A DNA stretch of 64,000 nucleotides from Arthrobacter nitrophenolicus (GCF_000332815.1 NZ_AOFD01000007.1:1-64000), one strand, 5' to 3'. Positions 40,578-52,300 are shown, numbered from the stretch's first letter. Notes: generated from the sequence alone by a model not told the origin. Made by a program: numbers and translations.

Positions 40578-41886
40578 GCATCCCGGTGGTCACCGTAGGC
40601 CAGAGCCGGGAGGATCTGGTGGGCGGACTTGAACGGCTGCACGGGCCTGTCACGGTTGTCAGAAGATGCGCGGAGCTCGCGGAACTGCTGGCCGCATGCC
40701 AAAGCGGAATGGCGCGGGCGGCCGTAGTTGCGGATGGCAGCGAGGGATTGACGGCTTCGCTCGTGGACAGGCTTGAAGCCGTGGGAGTCGCCATCATTGC
40801 GCTGACGGACAATGCCGAAGAAGCCGCAAGGCTGCGAAAGATCGGCGTCTCCTGTGCATTGTCCGCGGTTGAATCAGCTGAGTTGTCCCAACGGATCTCG
40901 GAGGCAGTGGAGCAACTAACAGCTGGCGGCCGGGGATCAACAGGCCGGGGATCCTCCCTGGCGGACACCGGTGCAGCCCTTCAAACGAAGCTGGCGGACA
41001 CACCCGCAACTTCTCCCGACGTCCCCGGGGCCGGACGCGTTATTGCCGTGTGGGGTCCGGCAGGGTCTCCGGGGCGCACCACCCTCGCGGCGAACATCGC
41101 CGGCGAACTGGCCGCGGACGGGCAGCAGGTTCTCCTCATTGATGCCGACAGTTATGGCGCAAGCATTGCCGCAGTGCTGGGTCTGCTGGATGAATCGGCA
41201 GGCCTGGCGCAGGCCTGCAGGCTGGCTGACCAGGGGAGCTGGATGATGCCGCCCTTGAACGGATTGCCACCCCTGTTGCCACTGTTTCCGCGACGTTCAG
41301 GGTGTTGACCGGCATTACCCGCGCGGACCGGTGGACCGAGCTTCGGGCGCCCGCCCTTGCGCTGGTCCTGGAGCGGGCGCGCCGGAATGCCGACGTCGTG
41401 ATTGTTGATACCGGTTTTTGCCTCGAAGCAGATGAGGAGCTCAGCTTCGACACTTTGGCCCCGCGCCGAAATGCCGCCACGCTGCGTCCGCTGGAGCTGG
41501 CCGACACAATTTACGCCGTCGGCGCCGCCGATCCCGTAGGAGTGCCGCGCCTCGTGCGTGGGCTTGCAGAACTTGAGGCCGCAGTGCCGCAGGCCTCTCC
41601 CGTTGTGGTGATGAACAAGGTACGTGCCTCGTCCGTGGGCAGGAATCCCGAACGGCAGCTGCGGGAAGCATGGGAAAGGTTCGGTCCGGCGTTCGCCCTC
41701 AACGAGTTCCTTCCCTATGATGCGGCAGCTGCTGATGCAGCCCTGCTGTCAGGGTCACTGCTGCTTGAGGCAGCACCCGAGTCGATGCTGCGCCGCGCTG
41801 TGCGGAGGCTCGTTTGTGCACCTGACCAGCAAAAATCTCAATCCTCTGTCTTTTCTTCCACAGCAAGGCGTCGGGCAAAGGACTAG
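40574..41886 (+). CDS. CpaE/MinD-like ATPase with altered P-loop (frameshifted)
   Basis: About 437 residues. Residues 1-115 resemble the receiver-like domain of CpaE, a Gly/Ser linker follows, then a MinD/ParA fold from 154 (VIAVWGPAGSPGRTTLAANIAGEL, VLLIDADSYGASIA, ADVVIVDTGF). The P-loop reads GSPGRTT with Arg168 where Lys is invariant in working ATPases, and the deviant-Walker signature Lys is also absent. One G is missing in the G-run at 41233-41236. It is translationally coupled to the SAF protein. CpaE proteins localise Tad pilus assembly; here no CpaF, TadB or TadC follows. Confidence 0.82.
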
Positions 41887-41942
41887 GCTCGCCATAAGAG
41901 CTGCAATGGAGCGGCAAAAACTTGTGATGGAGGCGTGTGTCG

Positions 41943-44900
41943 ATGTCGTCGGGATCCAGCGTGGAGGATCAGCCCCTTTCCATTGAAGGCGCGGAAGGCT
42001 TCATTGGGGACTACTACCAGCATCTGGCCGAGGAGGACGCGCGGAGCTATCCCCGCGAAGTACTCGTTGCCCGGGCAGAGAACCACCGTGAGGTTGCGGC
42101 TGTGCGGCGGCCCGGCCAGGCGAAAACCGCCATTATTGACGAGGAAGACAGCAGTGTTGTCTTCGTGGTCACTGACGACATGCCGTTCCTGGTTGACTCG
42201 GTCAATGCCGAGCTCGTCCGCCAGCACGCCGCCATCAAGCTGGTGGTCCACCCCCTGATTGTCGCCACCCGCGACAGGGACAACGGAAACCTGGTCAAAG
42301 TGAACAGGGTCCCGTCCCACATCGGAATCTCCAGCGGTGACACGGCAGCAATGCCCAGCCTGTCCCACCTCATCGCGCAGGGTGAAAATGCCTCGCACAT
42401 GGAGTCCTGGATCGCCGTCGAAATCAACCGCGTGTCCGAGGAAACCAAGGCGTCCTTGCTGGAGGGCCTGAACCGGGTCCTTAATGATGTCCGGGCTGCC
42501 GTGGAGGACTGGCCCAAAATGCGCCAGAAGGCGCGGCAGATCTCCGAAAGCCTGGACCAGGTGGCAAACCCGGCACAGATCGCGGAGCTGCGGCAGGCGA
42601 AGGACCTGCTCCGCTGGCTGGACGACGGCAACTTCACCTTCCTGGGGTACAGGGAGTACGACCTCATCAACGTGGATGGCGAGGACGTCCTTGAACTGCG
42701 CGAGGACAGCGGCTGGGGCTTCTGCGGGCGGCTGCAGACTCGCCGCACATCCAGCACCTCACCGACACCGGGCGGAAGAAGGCCCGGGAAAAGCGGGCCC
42801 TCGTCATCACCAAGGCCAACTCCCGCTCTACCGTCCACCGCTCCGCGTACCTGGACTACATCGGGGTCAAGAGCTTTGACGCCGCGGGCAACGTCAACGG
42901 CGAACGGCGCTTCATCGGACTCTTTGCCACCAGCGCCTACACCGGCTCGGTCCGGAACATCCCGATTGTCCGCGAGAAAGTCGATGCCGTCCTGCGCAGT
43001 GCCGGCTTCCCGCCTGACTCCCACTCCGGCAAGGACCTGCTGGGAATCCTGGAAACCTACCCCCGTGACGAACTTTTCCAGATTGAAGTCCCGGACCTGG
43101 CAGCAACCGCCCTGGGCATCCAAAAACTGCAGGAACGCCGCAGGACGCGGCTGTTCCTGAGGCCGGACATCTACGGACGGTTCATGTCCGCCGTCGTCTA
43201 CCTTCCGCGCGACCGGTACACCACCAACGTCCGGCTCCGCATTGAACAGGAACTGCGCGAAACCTTCCAGGCCGTGTCCATCGACTATGAGGCACGCATG
43301 ACCGAATCGGCACTCGCGCGCCTGTTCTTCCGCATCCGCCTGCCCAAGAACGCCGACGTCAGCCACGTGAACACCGCGGAACTTGAAAAGCGGCTGGTCC
43401 GCGCGGCCCGCTCCTGGAGCGAAGGGATTGCCGAGGTCCTGCGCGAGGGCCGGGACGCCGAGGAAGCCAAGGAGCTCGCCGCCATCTGGGCTGAAGCCTT
43501 CCCCGCGGGCTACCGGGTGGACTACGAGGTGGAGGACGCCCTCGAGGACATCGCCCGCTTCGAAAGATACGGTGCGGCCGCGGAACGTGCGGTGGGGGCC
43601 CGCCAGGAACGGCCCGGTGTGCACGTCTACCTTCCCGAAGGGGCAGGGGCGACGCTCGAAGAGGACGCCCGCGTCAAGCTCTATATGCTTGAGCCCAAGA
43701 GTCTGAGCCAGATCCTGCCCTACTTCCACAACCTGGGGCTTGAGGTGCTCGACGAGCGCCCGTTCGAGATCGAAACCGCGGACCGCCGTGACTTTTTCCT
43801 CTACGACCTGGGGCTGAAGTACCCGGCCGGTGTGGATCCCGTGTCCACCGGGGAGCTGCTGGCCGATTCCTTTGGTGCCGCCGTGACAGGCGCCGCCGAG
43901 TCCGATGCGTTTGACCGGCTGGTCCTGCGCGAGGGCATGCACTGGCGGCAGGTCACCGTGCTCCGCGCGTACGCCCGGTACATGCGGCAGATGGGCAACA
44001 GCAACTCCTTCGGCTTCATGGCGGACACCCTGCTGGCCAACGCTGACGTCGCCAGGGGCCTAAGTGCGCTGTTTGCCGCTCGCTTTGACCCGGAGCTCAA
44101 CGACGCCGAGCGGCTGGAAGCCCAGGAGACCGTGCGGCAGGAGCTCGCTGCCTCCATTGAGAAGGTGGCCACGCTCGACGCCGACAGGGTCCTGCGTACG
44201 TTCGCCAACCTGATCGAAGCCACGCTGCGGACCAACTACTACCAGGACAAGCGGCACCTGAGCTTTAAGCTCGATCCCTCCCGGATCGACGGGCTGCCCT
44301 TCCCCCGGCCAATGTTCGAAATCTGGGTATACGCACCCCGCGTGGAGGGCGTCCACCTCCGCTTCGGCAAGGTCGCCCGCGGCGGGCTCCGCTGGTCGGA
44401 CCGCCGCGAGGACTTCCGCACGGAGGTCCTGGGCCTGGTGAAGGCACAAACCGTCAAGAACGCCGTCATCGTGCCCACCGGCGCAAAGGGCGGGTTCTTC
44501 GCCAAGCAGCTCCCGGACCCCGCCGTTGACCGGGCCGCGTGGATGGCTGAGGGGGTCGAGAGCTACAAGACGTTCATCAGCGGCCTGCTGGACCTCACCG
44601 ACAACCTCGTGACGGAAGGCGACGGCGAAAGGCTCGTGCCGCCGTCGAACGTTGTCCGGCACGACGATGACGACTCCTACCTCGTGGTGGCGGCCGACAA
44701 GGGAACCGCCACGTTCTCCGACATCGCGAACGGGCTCGCCGCCGAGTACGGGTTCTGGCTGGGCGACGCCTTCGCCTCCGGCGGATCCGTGGGATACGAC
44801 CACAAGGCCATGGCATAACCGCCCGCGGTGCCTGGGAGTCCGTGAAGCGCCACTTCAGCGAACTCGACCTGGACACCCAAACCCAGCCGTTCACGGTTGT

Positions 44901-46793
44901 GGGCGTCGGGGACATGTCCGGTGACGTCTTCGGCAACGGGATGCTGCTTTCACGGCATATCCGCCTGGTGGCGGCCTTCGACCACCGCCACATCTTCCTG
45001 GACCCCAATCCGGACGAGGAGGCCTCGTTCGTGGAACGGCAGCGGCTGTTCGAGCTGCCGAGGTCGTCCTGGGACGACTATGACAAGTCGCTGATCAGCG
45101 AAGGCGGCGGTGTCTTCCCCCGGCAGGCCAAATCCATTCCAGTGTCGCCGCAGGTCCGTGCCGCGCTCGGGCTTCCGGCCGAGACAACGGAACTCAGTCC
45201 GCCGGAACTCCTGCGGGCTATCCTGCTCGCCCCTGCCGACCTGCTGTACAACGGCGGCATCGGGACATACGTCAAGGCCAGCACCGAATCCAACGCATCG
45301 GTGGGGGACAAGGCGAACGACGCCATCCGGGTTGACGGCCGGGACCTGCGCGTCAAAGTCGTGGGTGAAGGTGGAAACCTCGGCATGACGCAGCGCGGCC
45401 GGATCGAAGCCGCCCTGCAGGGAGTAATCCTCAATACCGACGCCATCGACAACTCTGCCGGCGTGGACTGCTCCGACCATGAGGTCAACATCAAGATCTT
45501 CGTCGACCGGATGGTCGCGGCGGGCAAGCTCTCCCCGGAAGAACGGCCCGGGTTCCTCGCCTCGATGACCGATGAAGTCGCCCGCCTCGTGCTGGAAGAC
45601 AACATCGACCAGAACATCCTGCTGCTGAACGACCGGACCAAGGTGGCCGAGTGGAGCCCGAGTTACGAGAGGCTGATGGACTGGCTGGAGAAGTCGGCCG
45701 ACTGAAGCGGGACCTTGAAGCGCTGCCCAGCACGGAGTCGCTGCGCGAGCGGCTGCAGCAGGGACAGGGGCTGACGTCCCCCGAGCTGTCGGTCCTCGCG
45801 GCGTACGCGAAGATCGAACTGACGTCCGCGCTCCGGGACAGCAAGCTTGCGGACGACCCATGGTTCCGGCAGACGCTGCGGGACTACTTCCCCCTGCAGC
45901 TGCGCGAGCGGTTTGACGAGGAACTGGACACCCATCCGCTGCGCCGCGAAATCATCGCAACGGTCGTGGCCAACGACATCATCAACCTCGGCGGCATCAC
46001 CTTCGCCTTCCGGGTCATGGAAGAGACTTCAGCCAGTGAAGTGGCCGTCGCCAAAGCGTTTGTGGCGCTGCGGGAAATCTACGAGCTGGACTCGATGGTC
46101 GGGGAGCTCAACAGCCTGCCTGCATCCTTCCCGACCGAGCACTGGAGCGCCGTCCACCTCGACATCCGGCGGCTGCTGGACCGCGCGGTCAGGTGGCTCC
46201 TCACCCAGGGAACCATTTCCCAGCCGATCGCGGATGTGGTGGCCGAGTTCAAGCCGCTGATGGATCCGATGCGTGCCCGCCTCCTGGACTACCTGCGCGG
46301 CGATGACCGCGAACGGGTTGCCGGCTGGCTCGAAACAGCGCGTGAATGGGAACTTCCGGAGGGGCTGGCACTGCGCTGGGCCGAGCTCTTCGAGAGCTTT
46401 GTGCTGCTGGATATCGCCAAGATTGCCCGGGCCCGGAAGGAACCGGTGGAGGAGATCGCCGCCGTCTACTACACGGTGTTCAACCGGTTCCATGCAGACT
46501 CGCTGCTGGAACGGATCAGCAGCCTTCCACGGCAGGACCGGTGGCAGGCCCTGGCCCGGGCGGCGCTCCGGGACGATCTGTATTCCACAGTTTCGGATAT
46601 GACGACGGCGGTGCTGGACGCAACCGAGCCGGCTGACTCGCCGGAGGCGCGGCTAAAGGAATGGGAGGCCCGGAACGCCGAGCAGCTGGGACGGGCGAAG
46701 AGCATGTTCGACGAGGTGAACGCCCTCGAGTCAGACGATATGGCTTCACTGTCGGTAGCATTGAGGCTCTTGAGGTCAATCGTCCGACGCTAG
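41943..46793 (+). CDS. gdh: NAD-specific glutamate dehydrogenase, large (180 kDa) type, three frame breaks
   Basis: About 1617 residues after repair, the normal size for this family. N-terminal ACT-like regulatory regions (1-650) precede the catalytic domain (substrate loop [16 protein letters not shown], then [15 protein letters not shown] for NAD binding) and a long helical C-terminus. It deaminates glutamate to 2-oxoglutarate with NAD. Single bases are missing at about 42712 (GGCTGGG for GGCCTGGG), 44812 (ATGGCATAA for ATGGGCATAA) and 45702 (GACTGAAG for GACCTGAAG); the last two create false stops. ATG 41943 is chosen because GGAGG is nine bases upstream; GTG 41937 is too close. Confidence 0.94.
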
Positions 46794-46820
46794 CAATCCG
46801 GCGTCGCAAATGGAGGTGCA

Positions 46821-48287
46821 GTGGCAATCTTTACGGACCCCATCAGGGAACACGCTGATTTCGGGCCGGGCGATGCCGAATGGCTGCACCTGCTGGTGGG
46901 GGACTGGCAGATGGTCGCGGACCTGGCGTTCGCCGACCTGGCGCTCTGGTTCCCCCACCCGGAGCATGGGTATATCGCACTGGCGCACGTCCGGCCATCC
47001 ACCACGCACACGGTATTCCACGGGGACTTTGTGGGTGAGGGGATCCGGTCGGACCTGCAGCCGCTCGTGGACAAGGCATGGAACAGCCGGGCTATAGAGC
47101 GCTCGAGCGAAACAAACTGGAGCAGCGAGATGGCACTCCGGGTGGAGGCCGTGCCCATGGTCCGTAACGGCCGGACGCTGGCAGTGGTCACCACCCACAT
47201 GGACCTGTCCAGTTCGCGGATGCCGTCCCGCCTTGAACTGACATACCGCCAGTGCGCCTATGACCTGCTTCGCATGGGCACGCTGGGTCTGTGGCCCGAC
47301 TTTGCTTCGCCCACCGGGTCCCGGCGCGGTGCTCCGCGTGTGGGGGATGGACTGATCCGGCTCGATGCGGAGGGCGTGGTGCAGTACGCCAGTCCCAACG
47401 GGGTCTCGGCTTTCCGGCGCCTTGGCGACGGCGAGTCCCTGGAAGGCCGCTCACTCGCCGAAGTCACGGCCAGCCTGCTCAAGGACCGGCGGATGGTGGA
47501 CGAGACGCTGCCGCTGGTGGTCACGGGCAGGATGCCGTGGCGGAGCGAGATCGAGTCGCGGGGTGTCAGCCTGTCCCTCCGGGCCATCCCGCTCCGTGAC
47601 GAACAGCAGCGCTTCGGTGCGCTGGTCTTGTGCCGGGATGTGTCCGAGCTGCGGCGGCGCGAGATGGAACTGGTGACCAAGGATGCAACCATCCGCGAGA
47701 TCCACCACCGCGTGAAAAACAACCTCCAGACGGTCGCGGCGCTTTTGCGGATGCAGTCCCGGCGGATGGTCAGCGAAGAGGCGAAGCAGGGGCTGGAACA
47801 GGCGATGCGCCGGGTCGCCACGATTGCACTCGTGCACGAAACGCTGTCGCAGGGACTGACCCAAAGTGTCGATTTTGACGAGCTGATCGGACGCCAGTTC
47901 AGGCTGTCCGCCGAAGTTGCCTCGCCTTCCCAGCAGGTCAGGACCGAGAGGTCCGGCACCTTCGGTGAGCTTCCCAGCGACCTGGCCACGCCATTGGCTC
48001 TTGTCATCAATGAACTCGTAACCAACGCAGTGGAGCACGGCCTGGAGGGCAGGGCGGGAACCGTGTGGCTCATTGCCGACCGTTCTGAAGGGGAAGACGG
48101 CGAAGAACTTACCGTAACGATCGCCGACGACGGGGTGGGATTGCCGGATACGCCCCACGTTGAAGGACTTGGCCTGCAGATTGTGCGCACGCTGGTGACC
48201 AGCGAGCTCGGGGGCACTATCCAGTGGCGGCCGCGCGAGGGCGGCGGCACGGCCGTGCAGATCCGCCTCAGCCTGTCGGGCAAGTAG
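46821..48287 (+). CDS. PdtaS-like sensor histidine kinase
   Basis: 488 residues, soluble. An N-terminal GAF-type domain (about 1-150), a PAS domain (about 175-285), then a HisKA_2 phosphoacceptor region (IHHRVKNNLQTVAALLRMQSRR, His near 295) and an HATPase with NELVTNAVEHGLEG, ADDGVGLPD and GLGLQIVRTLV. The family phosphorylates PdtaR, an RNA-binding ANTAR response regulator; no such partner is in this window. The GTG start has GGAGG five bases upstream. It follows gdh after 27 bases. Confidence 0.92.
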   Translation: MAIFTDPIREHADFGPGDAEWLHLLVGDWQMVADLAFADLALWFPHPEHGYIALAHVRPSTTHTVFHGDFVGEGIRSDLQPLVDKAWNSRAIERSSETNWSSEMALRVEAVPMVRNGRTLAVVTTHMDLSSSRMPSRLELTYRQCAYDLLRMGTLGLWPDFASPTGSRRGAPRVGDGLIRLDAEGVVQYASPNGVSAFRRLGDGESLEGRSLAEVTASLLKDRRMVDETLPLVVTGRMPWRSEIESRGVSLSLRAIPLRDEQQRFGALVLCRDVSELRRREMELVTKDATIREIHHRVKNNLQTVAALLRMQSRRMVSEEAKQGLEQAMRRVATIALVHETLSQGLTQSVDFDELIGRQFRLSAEVASPSQQVRTERSGTFGELPSDLATPLALVINELVTNAVEHGLEGRAGTVWLIADRSEGEDGEELTVTIADDGVGLPDTPHVEGLGLQIVRTLVTSELGGTIQWRPREGGGTAVQIRLSLSGK

Positions 48288-48330
48288 CTCCGCAAGGGCG
48301 CCAGTCGCCGCCTTTGCCTTAAACGGAAAA

Positions 48331-48359
48331 AGCCCCTGCCGCAGTTTGCGGGAGGGGCT
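48331..48359. terminator. Bidirectional terminator between kinase and whiB
   Basis: 12-bp stem with one mismatch (AGCCCCTGCCGC 48331-48342 with 48348-48359), 5-base loop, a run of A before it and T-rich DNA after it; it serves the two convergent genes. Confidence 0.85.
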
Positions 48360-48371
48360 CTTGCGTTGTTG

Positions 48372-48638
48372 TTAGGAAGCGCGGCGTGCGCGGGCTGCGC
48401 GGCGCTTGAGGGCGCGGCGTTCGTCTTCGCTCATGCCACCCCAGACGCCGGCGTCCTGGCCGGATTCAAGTGCCCACTGCAGGCAGGTGTCCACCACTTC
48501 GCACCGGCGGCAGACGCTCTTGGCTTCCTCGATCTGCAGCAGGGCCGGGCCCGTGTTCCCCACGGGGAAGAAGAGTTCCGGGTCCTTATCCAGGCACGCT
48601 GCGCGGTTACGCCAATCCATGCTGATCAGTTGCTCCAT
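48372..48638 (-). CDS. whiB: WhiB family Fe-S transcription regulator (WhiB1-like)
   Basis: 88 residues from ATG 48638 or 82 from ATG 48620; the shorter form starts MDWRN as WhiB1 proteins do. Four cysteines in the pattern C-x(27)-C-x2-C-x5-C (residues 15, 43, 46, 52 of the long form) bind a 4Fe-4S cluster that senses NO and redox state, and GVWGGMSEDERRALKRR is the turn and basic DNA-contacting tail. WhiB1 binds sigma A region 4 and regulates transcription. Neither start has a convincing Shine-Dalgarno. A palindrome lies just upstream. Confidence 0.94.
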   Translation of the reverse strand: MEQLISMDWRNRAACLDKDPELFFPVGNTGPALLQIEEAKSVCRRCEVVDTCLQWALESGQDAGVWGGMSEDERRALKRRAARARRAS

Positions 48639-48656
48639 TTCTGGGAAGTGCTATTT

Positions 48657-48670
48657 GTGAAATAATTCAC
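48657..48670. promoter_or_regulatory. Palindrome upstream of whiB
   Basis: GTGAA-ATAA-TTCAC, a perfect 5-bp inverted repeat about 19 bases before the longer whiB start. It sits where the 5' UTR or core promoter should be and may be an operator. Confidence 0.4.
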
Positions 48671-48838
48671 TAGTAGCTACAAAGGAAAAGGGCCCGGCAG
48701 GCCCCCTTGGTCATCTGAATCAAGCCTGTCATGTTAACGCTGTGTAAACAAGGGGTAATAACGCCTGATATCCCCGTAACGCTGAGCGATACATCACACT
48801 GCCCATGCTGGCCCTCACCAATGTCCGACTATGTCCGG

Positions 48839-48844
48839 TAGGGT
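48839..48844 (+). promoter_or_regulatory. -10 box of leaderless promoter for the small membrane protein
   Basis: TAGGGT ends six bases (GCCAGT) before the GTG at 48851. Just upstream, ATGTCCG occurs twice ten bases apart (48821 and 48831). Confidence 0.55.
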
Positions 48845-48850
48845 GCCAGT

Positions 48851-49336
48851 GTGTCAAGACCCCCTGAAAACCCCGAACCTGGGTCCCCTCCAAGCGGGCC
48901 GCAGCCTGTCCCTGGCCGCGGGAGTGCCGGTCCGGATGGAAGCGCGCCGCCGGCGGTCATCATTGTGGCGCTCATCGTGGCTGCCGAGGCGACAGCCCTC
49001 CTGGTGGCGGCAGGCTGGTACGGCTATCAGCTGCTGGCCGGAAGCCCTGTCCTGTCCTTGTGGGGGGCGGTTTTCACCCTGGTGCTCCTGCTTGCGTTCG
49101 CTGCTTGGCTGTACGCCGTGGCGGTCTTCCTCTACCGGGGGTACCGCTGGACCCGTGCTGCTGCCCTTGTGGCCCAGCTGTTCGTCCTCACCATCGGGTT
49201 CCCCACCCTCACCGGTGGCCTTGTCGCGGCCGGGCTGGCGATGCTCGTACCAGCGGTCACTGCCATCCTGCTCCTGTTCCACAACAACGTCATCAGCTAT
49301 GCATCCCGCACCGGAAGCGCTCCGCCCGCGCTGTAG
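48851..49336 (+). CDS. Small multi-pass membrane protein of unknown function
   Basis: 161 residues. A Pro/Gly-rich leader (1-33) precedes four predicted helices (about 35-58, 68-92, 102-122, 124-146). No family is recognised. The GTG is probably the first base of its mRNA. The last 40 bases overlap the end of the convergent FtsK-like gene, an unusual tail-to-tail overlap. Confidence 0.7.
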   Translation: MSRPPENPEPGSPPSGPQPVPGRGSAGPDGSAPPAVIIVALIVAAEATALLVAAGWYGYQLLAGSPVLSLWGAVFTLVLLLAFAAWLYAVAVFLYRGYRWTRAAALVAQLFVLTIGFPTLTGGLVAAGLAMLVPAVTAILLLFHNNVISYASRTGSAPPAL

Positions 49337-52300
49337 CGGGAAGCAGCTGCCTGGTTCCGGGCCTGCTCCTTCAATTCTGCCTCCGAGGCCCGGGCCACTT
49401 GGATGGCCTGGGCCCGTCCTGCGGAGATGAGCACCGCCCTGCCCGGGGGCGGAGCCGGTTCCACTTCGAAACGGACCCCAAACGCGTCTCCGTCCGCAAA
49501 GGATGCCGGTCCGAGCAGCAGGGCCGTTCCGGCAGCACGGGCACCCATGGCGGGCGGAACACGCTGCAGGAGCAGCGGGCTGTAGCTGGCAGTCAACACC
49601 AATGGGTGGCCGAGCGCCTGCAGTTCCGAGAGGTCGCGCATGGCGGCCGGCGACAGGAGGTCTGCGTCGTCCGCGAGAAGCACAGCATCGCTGGGCAGAT
49701 CGCCGGCGCGGGCAGCCGACAGGATCCTGATCCAAGGGTTGGCCGCCGGCGTTGGGGAGTTCGGGCTGAGCCAGTGATGAGCGGGGTTCAGTTCCTGCAA
49801 CGACTTCAAGGTGTTGGTCTTGCCGCTCCCGGACCTTCCGAGGACGGCGACGGTGCCCGCGGCGGCCAGCCGAAGGTAAACAGGGGAAAGCTCGTCTCCG
49901 CCCACTCCAATCAGCATGTCCTGCGTGGACCGTGTTAGTGCAGCATTTGCCGATACCCCCTCACGCTCATGGATGCCGCGGACCTCTGGCGCCGTGACCC
50001 GGAGGGGCAGCGGCTCCACCCGGAATGGCAGTGGTTCAGCGGGGTCGCCGACGCCCAACGGACCTTCGGGCCACTGCCGGCCGGGCGCCAGCCGGAACAC
50101 CTGGCAAACTGCAGAGTCACCATTTGCTACCGGACCGAAAGCCACCGCCCTGCTTTTGATTGCCGTCGTGGACGGCAGCCGGGGCCAGGCCACCCTGCTG
50201 TCCTGGTTGGACCCGGCAGGAAAATACAGCCGGCTGGACAACGCCCCACAGAACCTGGCGCTGACCAGCTCCCGGTCACCCGAGATAACCACGGTGACGC
50301 CCGCCCGGACGCCGTCCCTGACCACATCGTGCATGAGTTCCTCGGCCCACGCCAGCGGACCTGATCTGAAGGCCGACACCCACGCGCCCCAGCCGGAGAC
50401 CAGCACCACCAGGGGAACGGCAGCCTCCGCGGGCCTGCTGAGCCGGCGGGTCATCTCCAGGGCTATACGCTCAAGGATCCGCACCGCACGGCGAAGCTCG
50501 TGAAGACCCGTGGCAGCCCCCACACGCGGGTGCCTGGCCGCAGAACTGAAAGACCCGGTGCCGTCGAGGATGTAGCAGTGCGCCGGCTCGCGGTGGAGCA
50601 GCAGGCCCCGAAGCACCAGTTGCGCCGCTTCGTCTGCGCCGGATTCGGGGGCACCTATCAACGCCAGGTGACTGTCGGCGCCCGGTCTCCAAACGAGCGG
50701 ATGAACGGACTGCTCCTTCGGCAGGTCCATCGCTCCAAGTGTGAGGGCCCAGGCCGGGTCGCCGGGAAAGGGATCGGGCCCGCTGCAACCCATCGATGGC
50801 TCCACGATGTCATCGGGCAGGGGAGGGGCGACCGGAACACGTGGCGCTGCCCCCTCCCTGGAGGTCCACGCACCGCGAATCATGGCAATCAGGGGTGCCG
50901 CGGCCTGCGCTGGAGTCTGCGGTTCCGCGTGCCCAGGCTCAGGCGCCCCTGCAGTAAGGTGCTCGGTGGTGAGCTGCACGGTGATGGCCGTGAGAGGGGC
51001 TGACTGTGTCCGGACCAGGTTTGTTGTTGCGGCCTGGAACTCCCGGGCTGGTTCCGTACCGCGCGTCATGAATGCCCGCCCCGGGGCGTCAAGCCGGATG
51101 GCAGCTGCCTCCTTGGAGCCGATGATGTCAACGGATTCCATGTCCGACTGCACCCGCAGGGCGATGCTGGAGGTAACGTTTGCCCGGATATCAGCCGTCA
51201 GGGCTCCCTGCGGCCGCTGGGTCGCCATGACGAGGTGGATCCCGAGGGACCTGCCGATGGATGCTATCCGCATCAGCTCGCGGAGTACCTCCGGTGCGTC
51301 GTCGACGAGCATCCGGAATTCGTCGATGATGATCACCAGGTGGGGGATGGGGAATCCTTCGGCTTCCGCGGTGGACCGGTATCCGGCAAGGTCCGGAACG
51401 CGCGCGGCCGCGAGCGCTTCCTCACGCAGCCGGATTTCCGCCCGCAGCGAGGTCAGTGTGCGTTCCAGTTCATCCCTGGTCAGGTCGGTCAACAGCCCCA
51501 CGCAGTGCACAAGCCCGGTCAGGGGGCCGAGCCCGGAACCACCCTTGAAATCCAGGAACAGGAAGTTGATGCGGCTGGGCGGATGGGTGAGCGCCAGGGC
51601 CAGGGTGAGGCTGCGCAGCAGCTCGGATTTCCCGGCCCCTGTGGTCCCGGCCACGAGCACATGGGGTCCATCGGCCTGCAGATCAATCACCAGGGCCCCG
51701 TCCGCATCGAGTCCCAGCGGCGCGGCAAGGCCCGCTTCCCCGATGCTCGAATCCCAGCGTGCGGCCAGGTGGGCGGGTGACAAAGGCAGGACATCCTCCA
51801 GCGCGCAAGTGCGCGCGATTGGGTGTTTCCCCATGTTCGGCCGGGGTGGCGCAGCGGCCAGCTGCCGGCAGAATCCGTCGAAGACGTCGTTTTGTGCCAG
51901 GTCGGCCACGAAGGTGATGTCTTCGCCCTGTCCTCGCAGCGTTGAGCCGTGGTGGTGCAGGACGACATCGACGGCGGGTGTGCCGGCCGCTGCCCTGGAA
52001 CGGAATTCAAGGACCTGCCAGCCGTGCCGGTGCGCTTCTTCCATGAGCATGGCTGCCGTCCTGCCGTCAGCTGTGGCGTCCGCGAGCAGGAGGACACCGT
52101 GCTCATAGCCGGGTGGGAATCCCTCTTTTAGGGAATCACGGCAGGCCTCCGCTGCCACCATCAGGACCACATCAGGAAGATATCGAGCGGCAAGGGGAAG
52201 ACTTGTTGCCGGTCCGAAGATAATGATCCGGGTGCTCCTGCACCTGGGATATCCCGAGAGCTGCATGACAATGGCCCTGATCATTCCATCCCGGAGTGGC

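Noticed and set aside
42047-43942. 631-residue minus-strand open frame over glutamate dehydrogenase
   Set aside because: Antisense to conserved coding sequence on both sides of a frame break; no domain and no ribosome site.
4889-45705. Reading etfA, rskA, secA, gdh and others as pseudogenes
   Set aside because: The same kind of single-base loss occurs in many unrelated, functional operons, including essential secA, so error is far more likely than decay.
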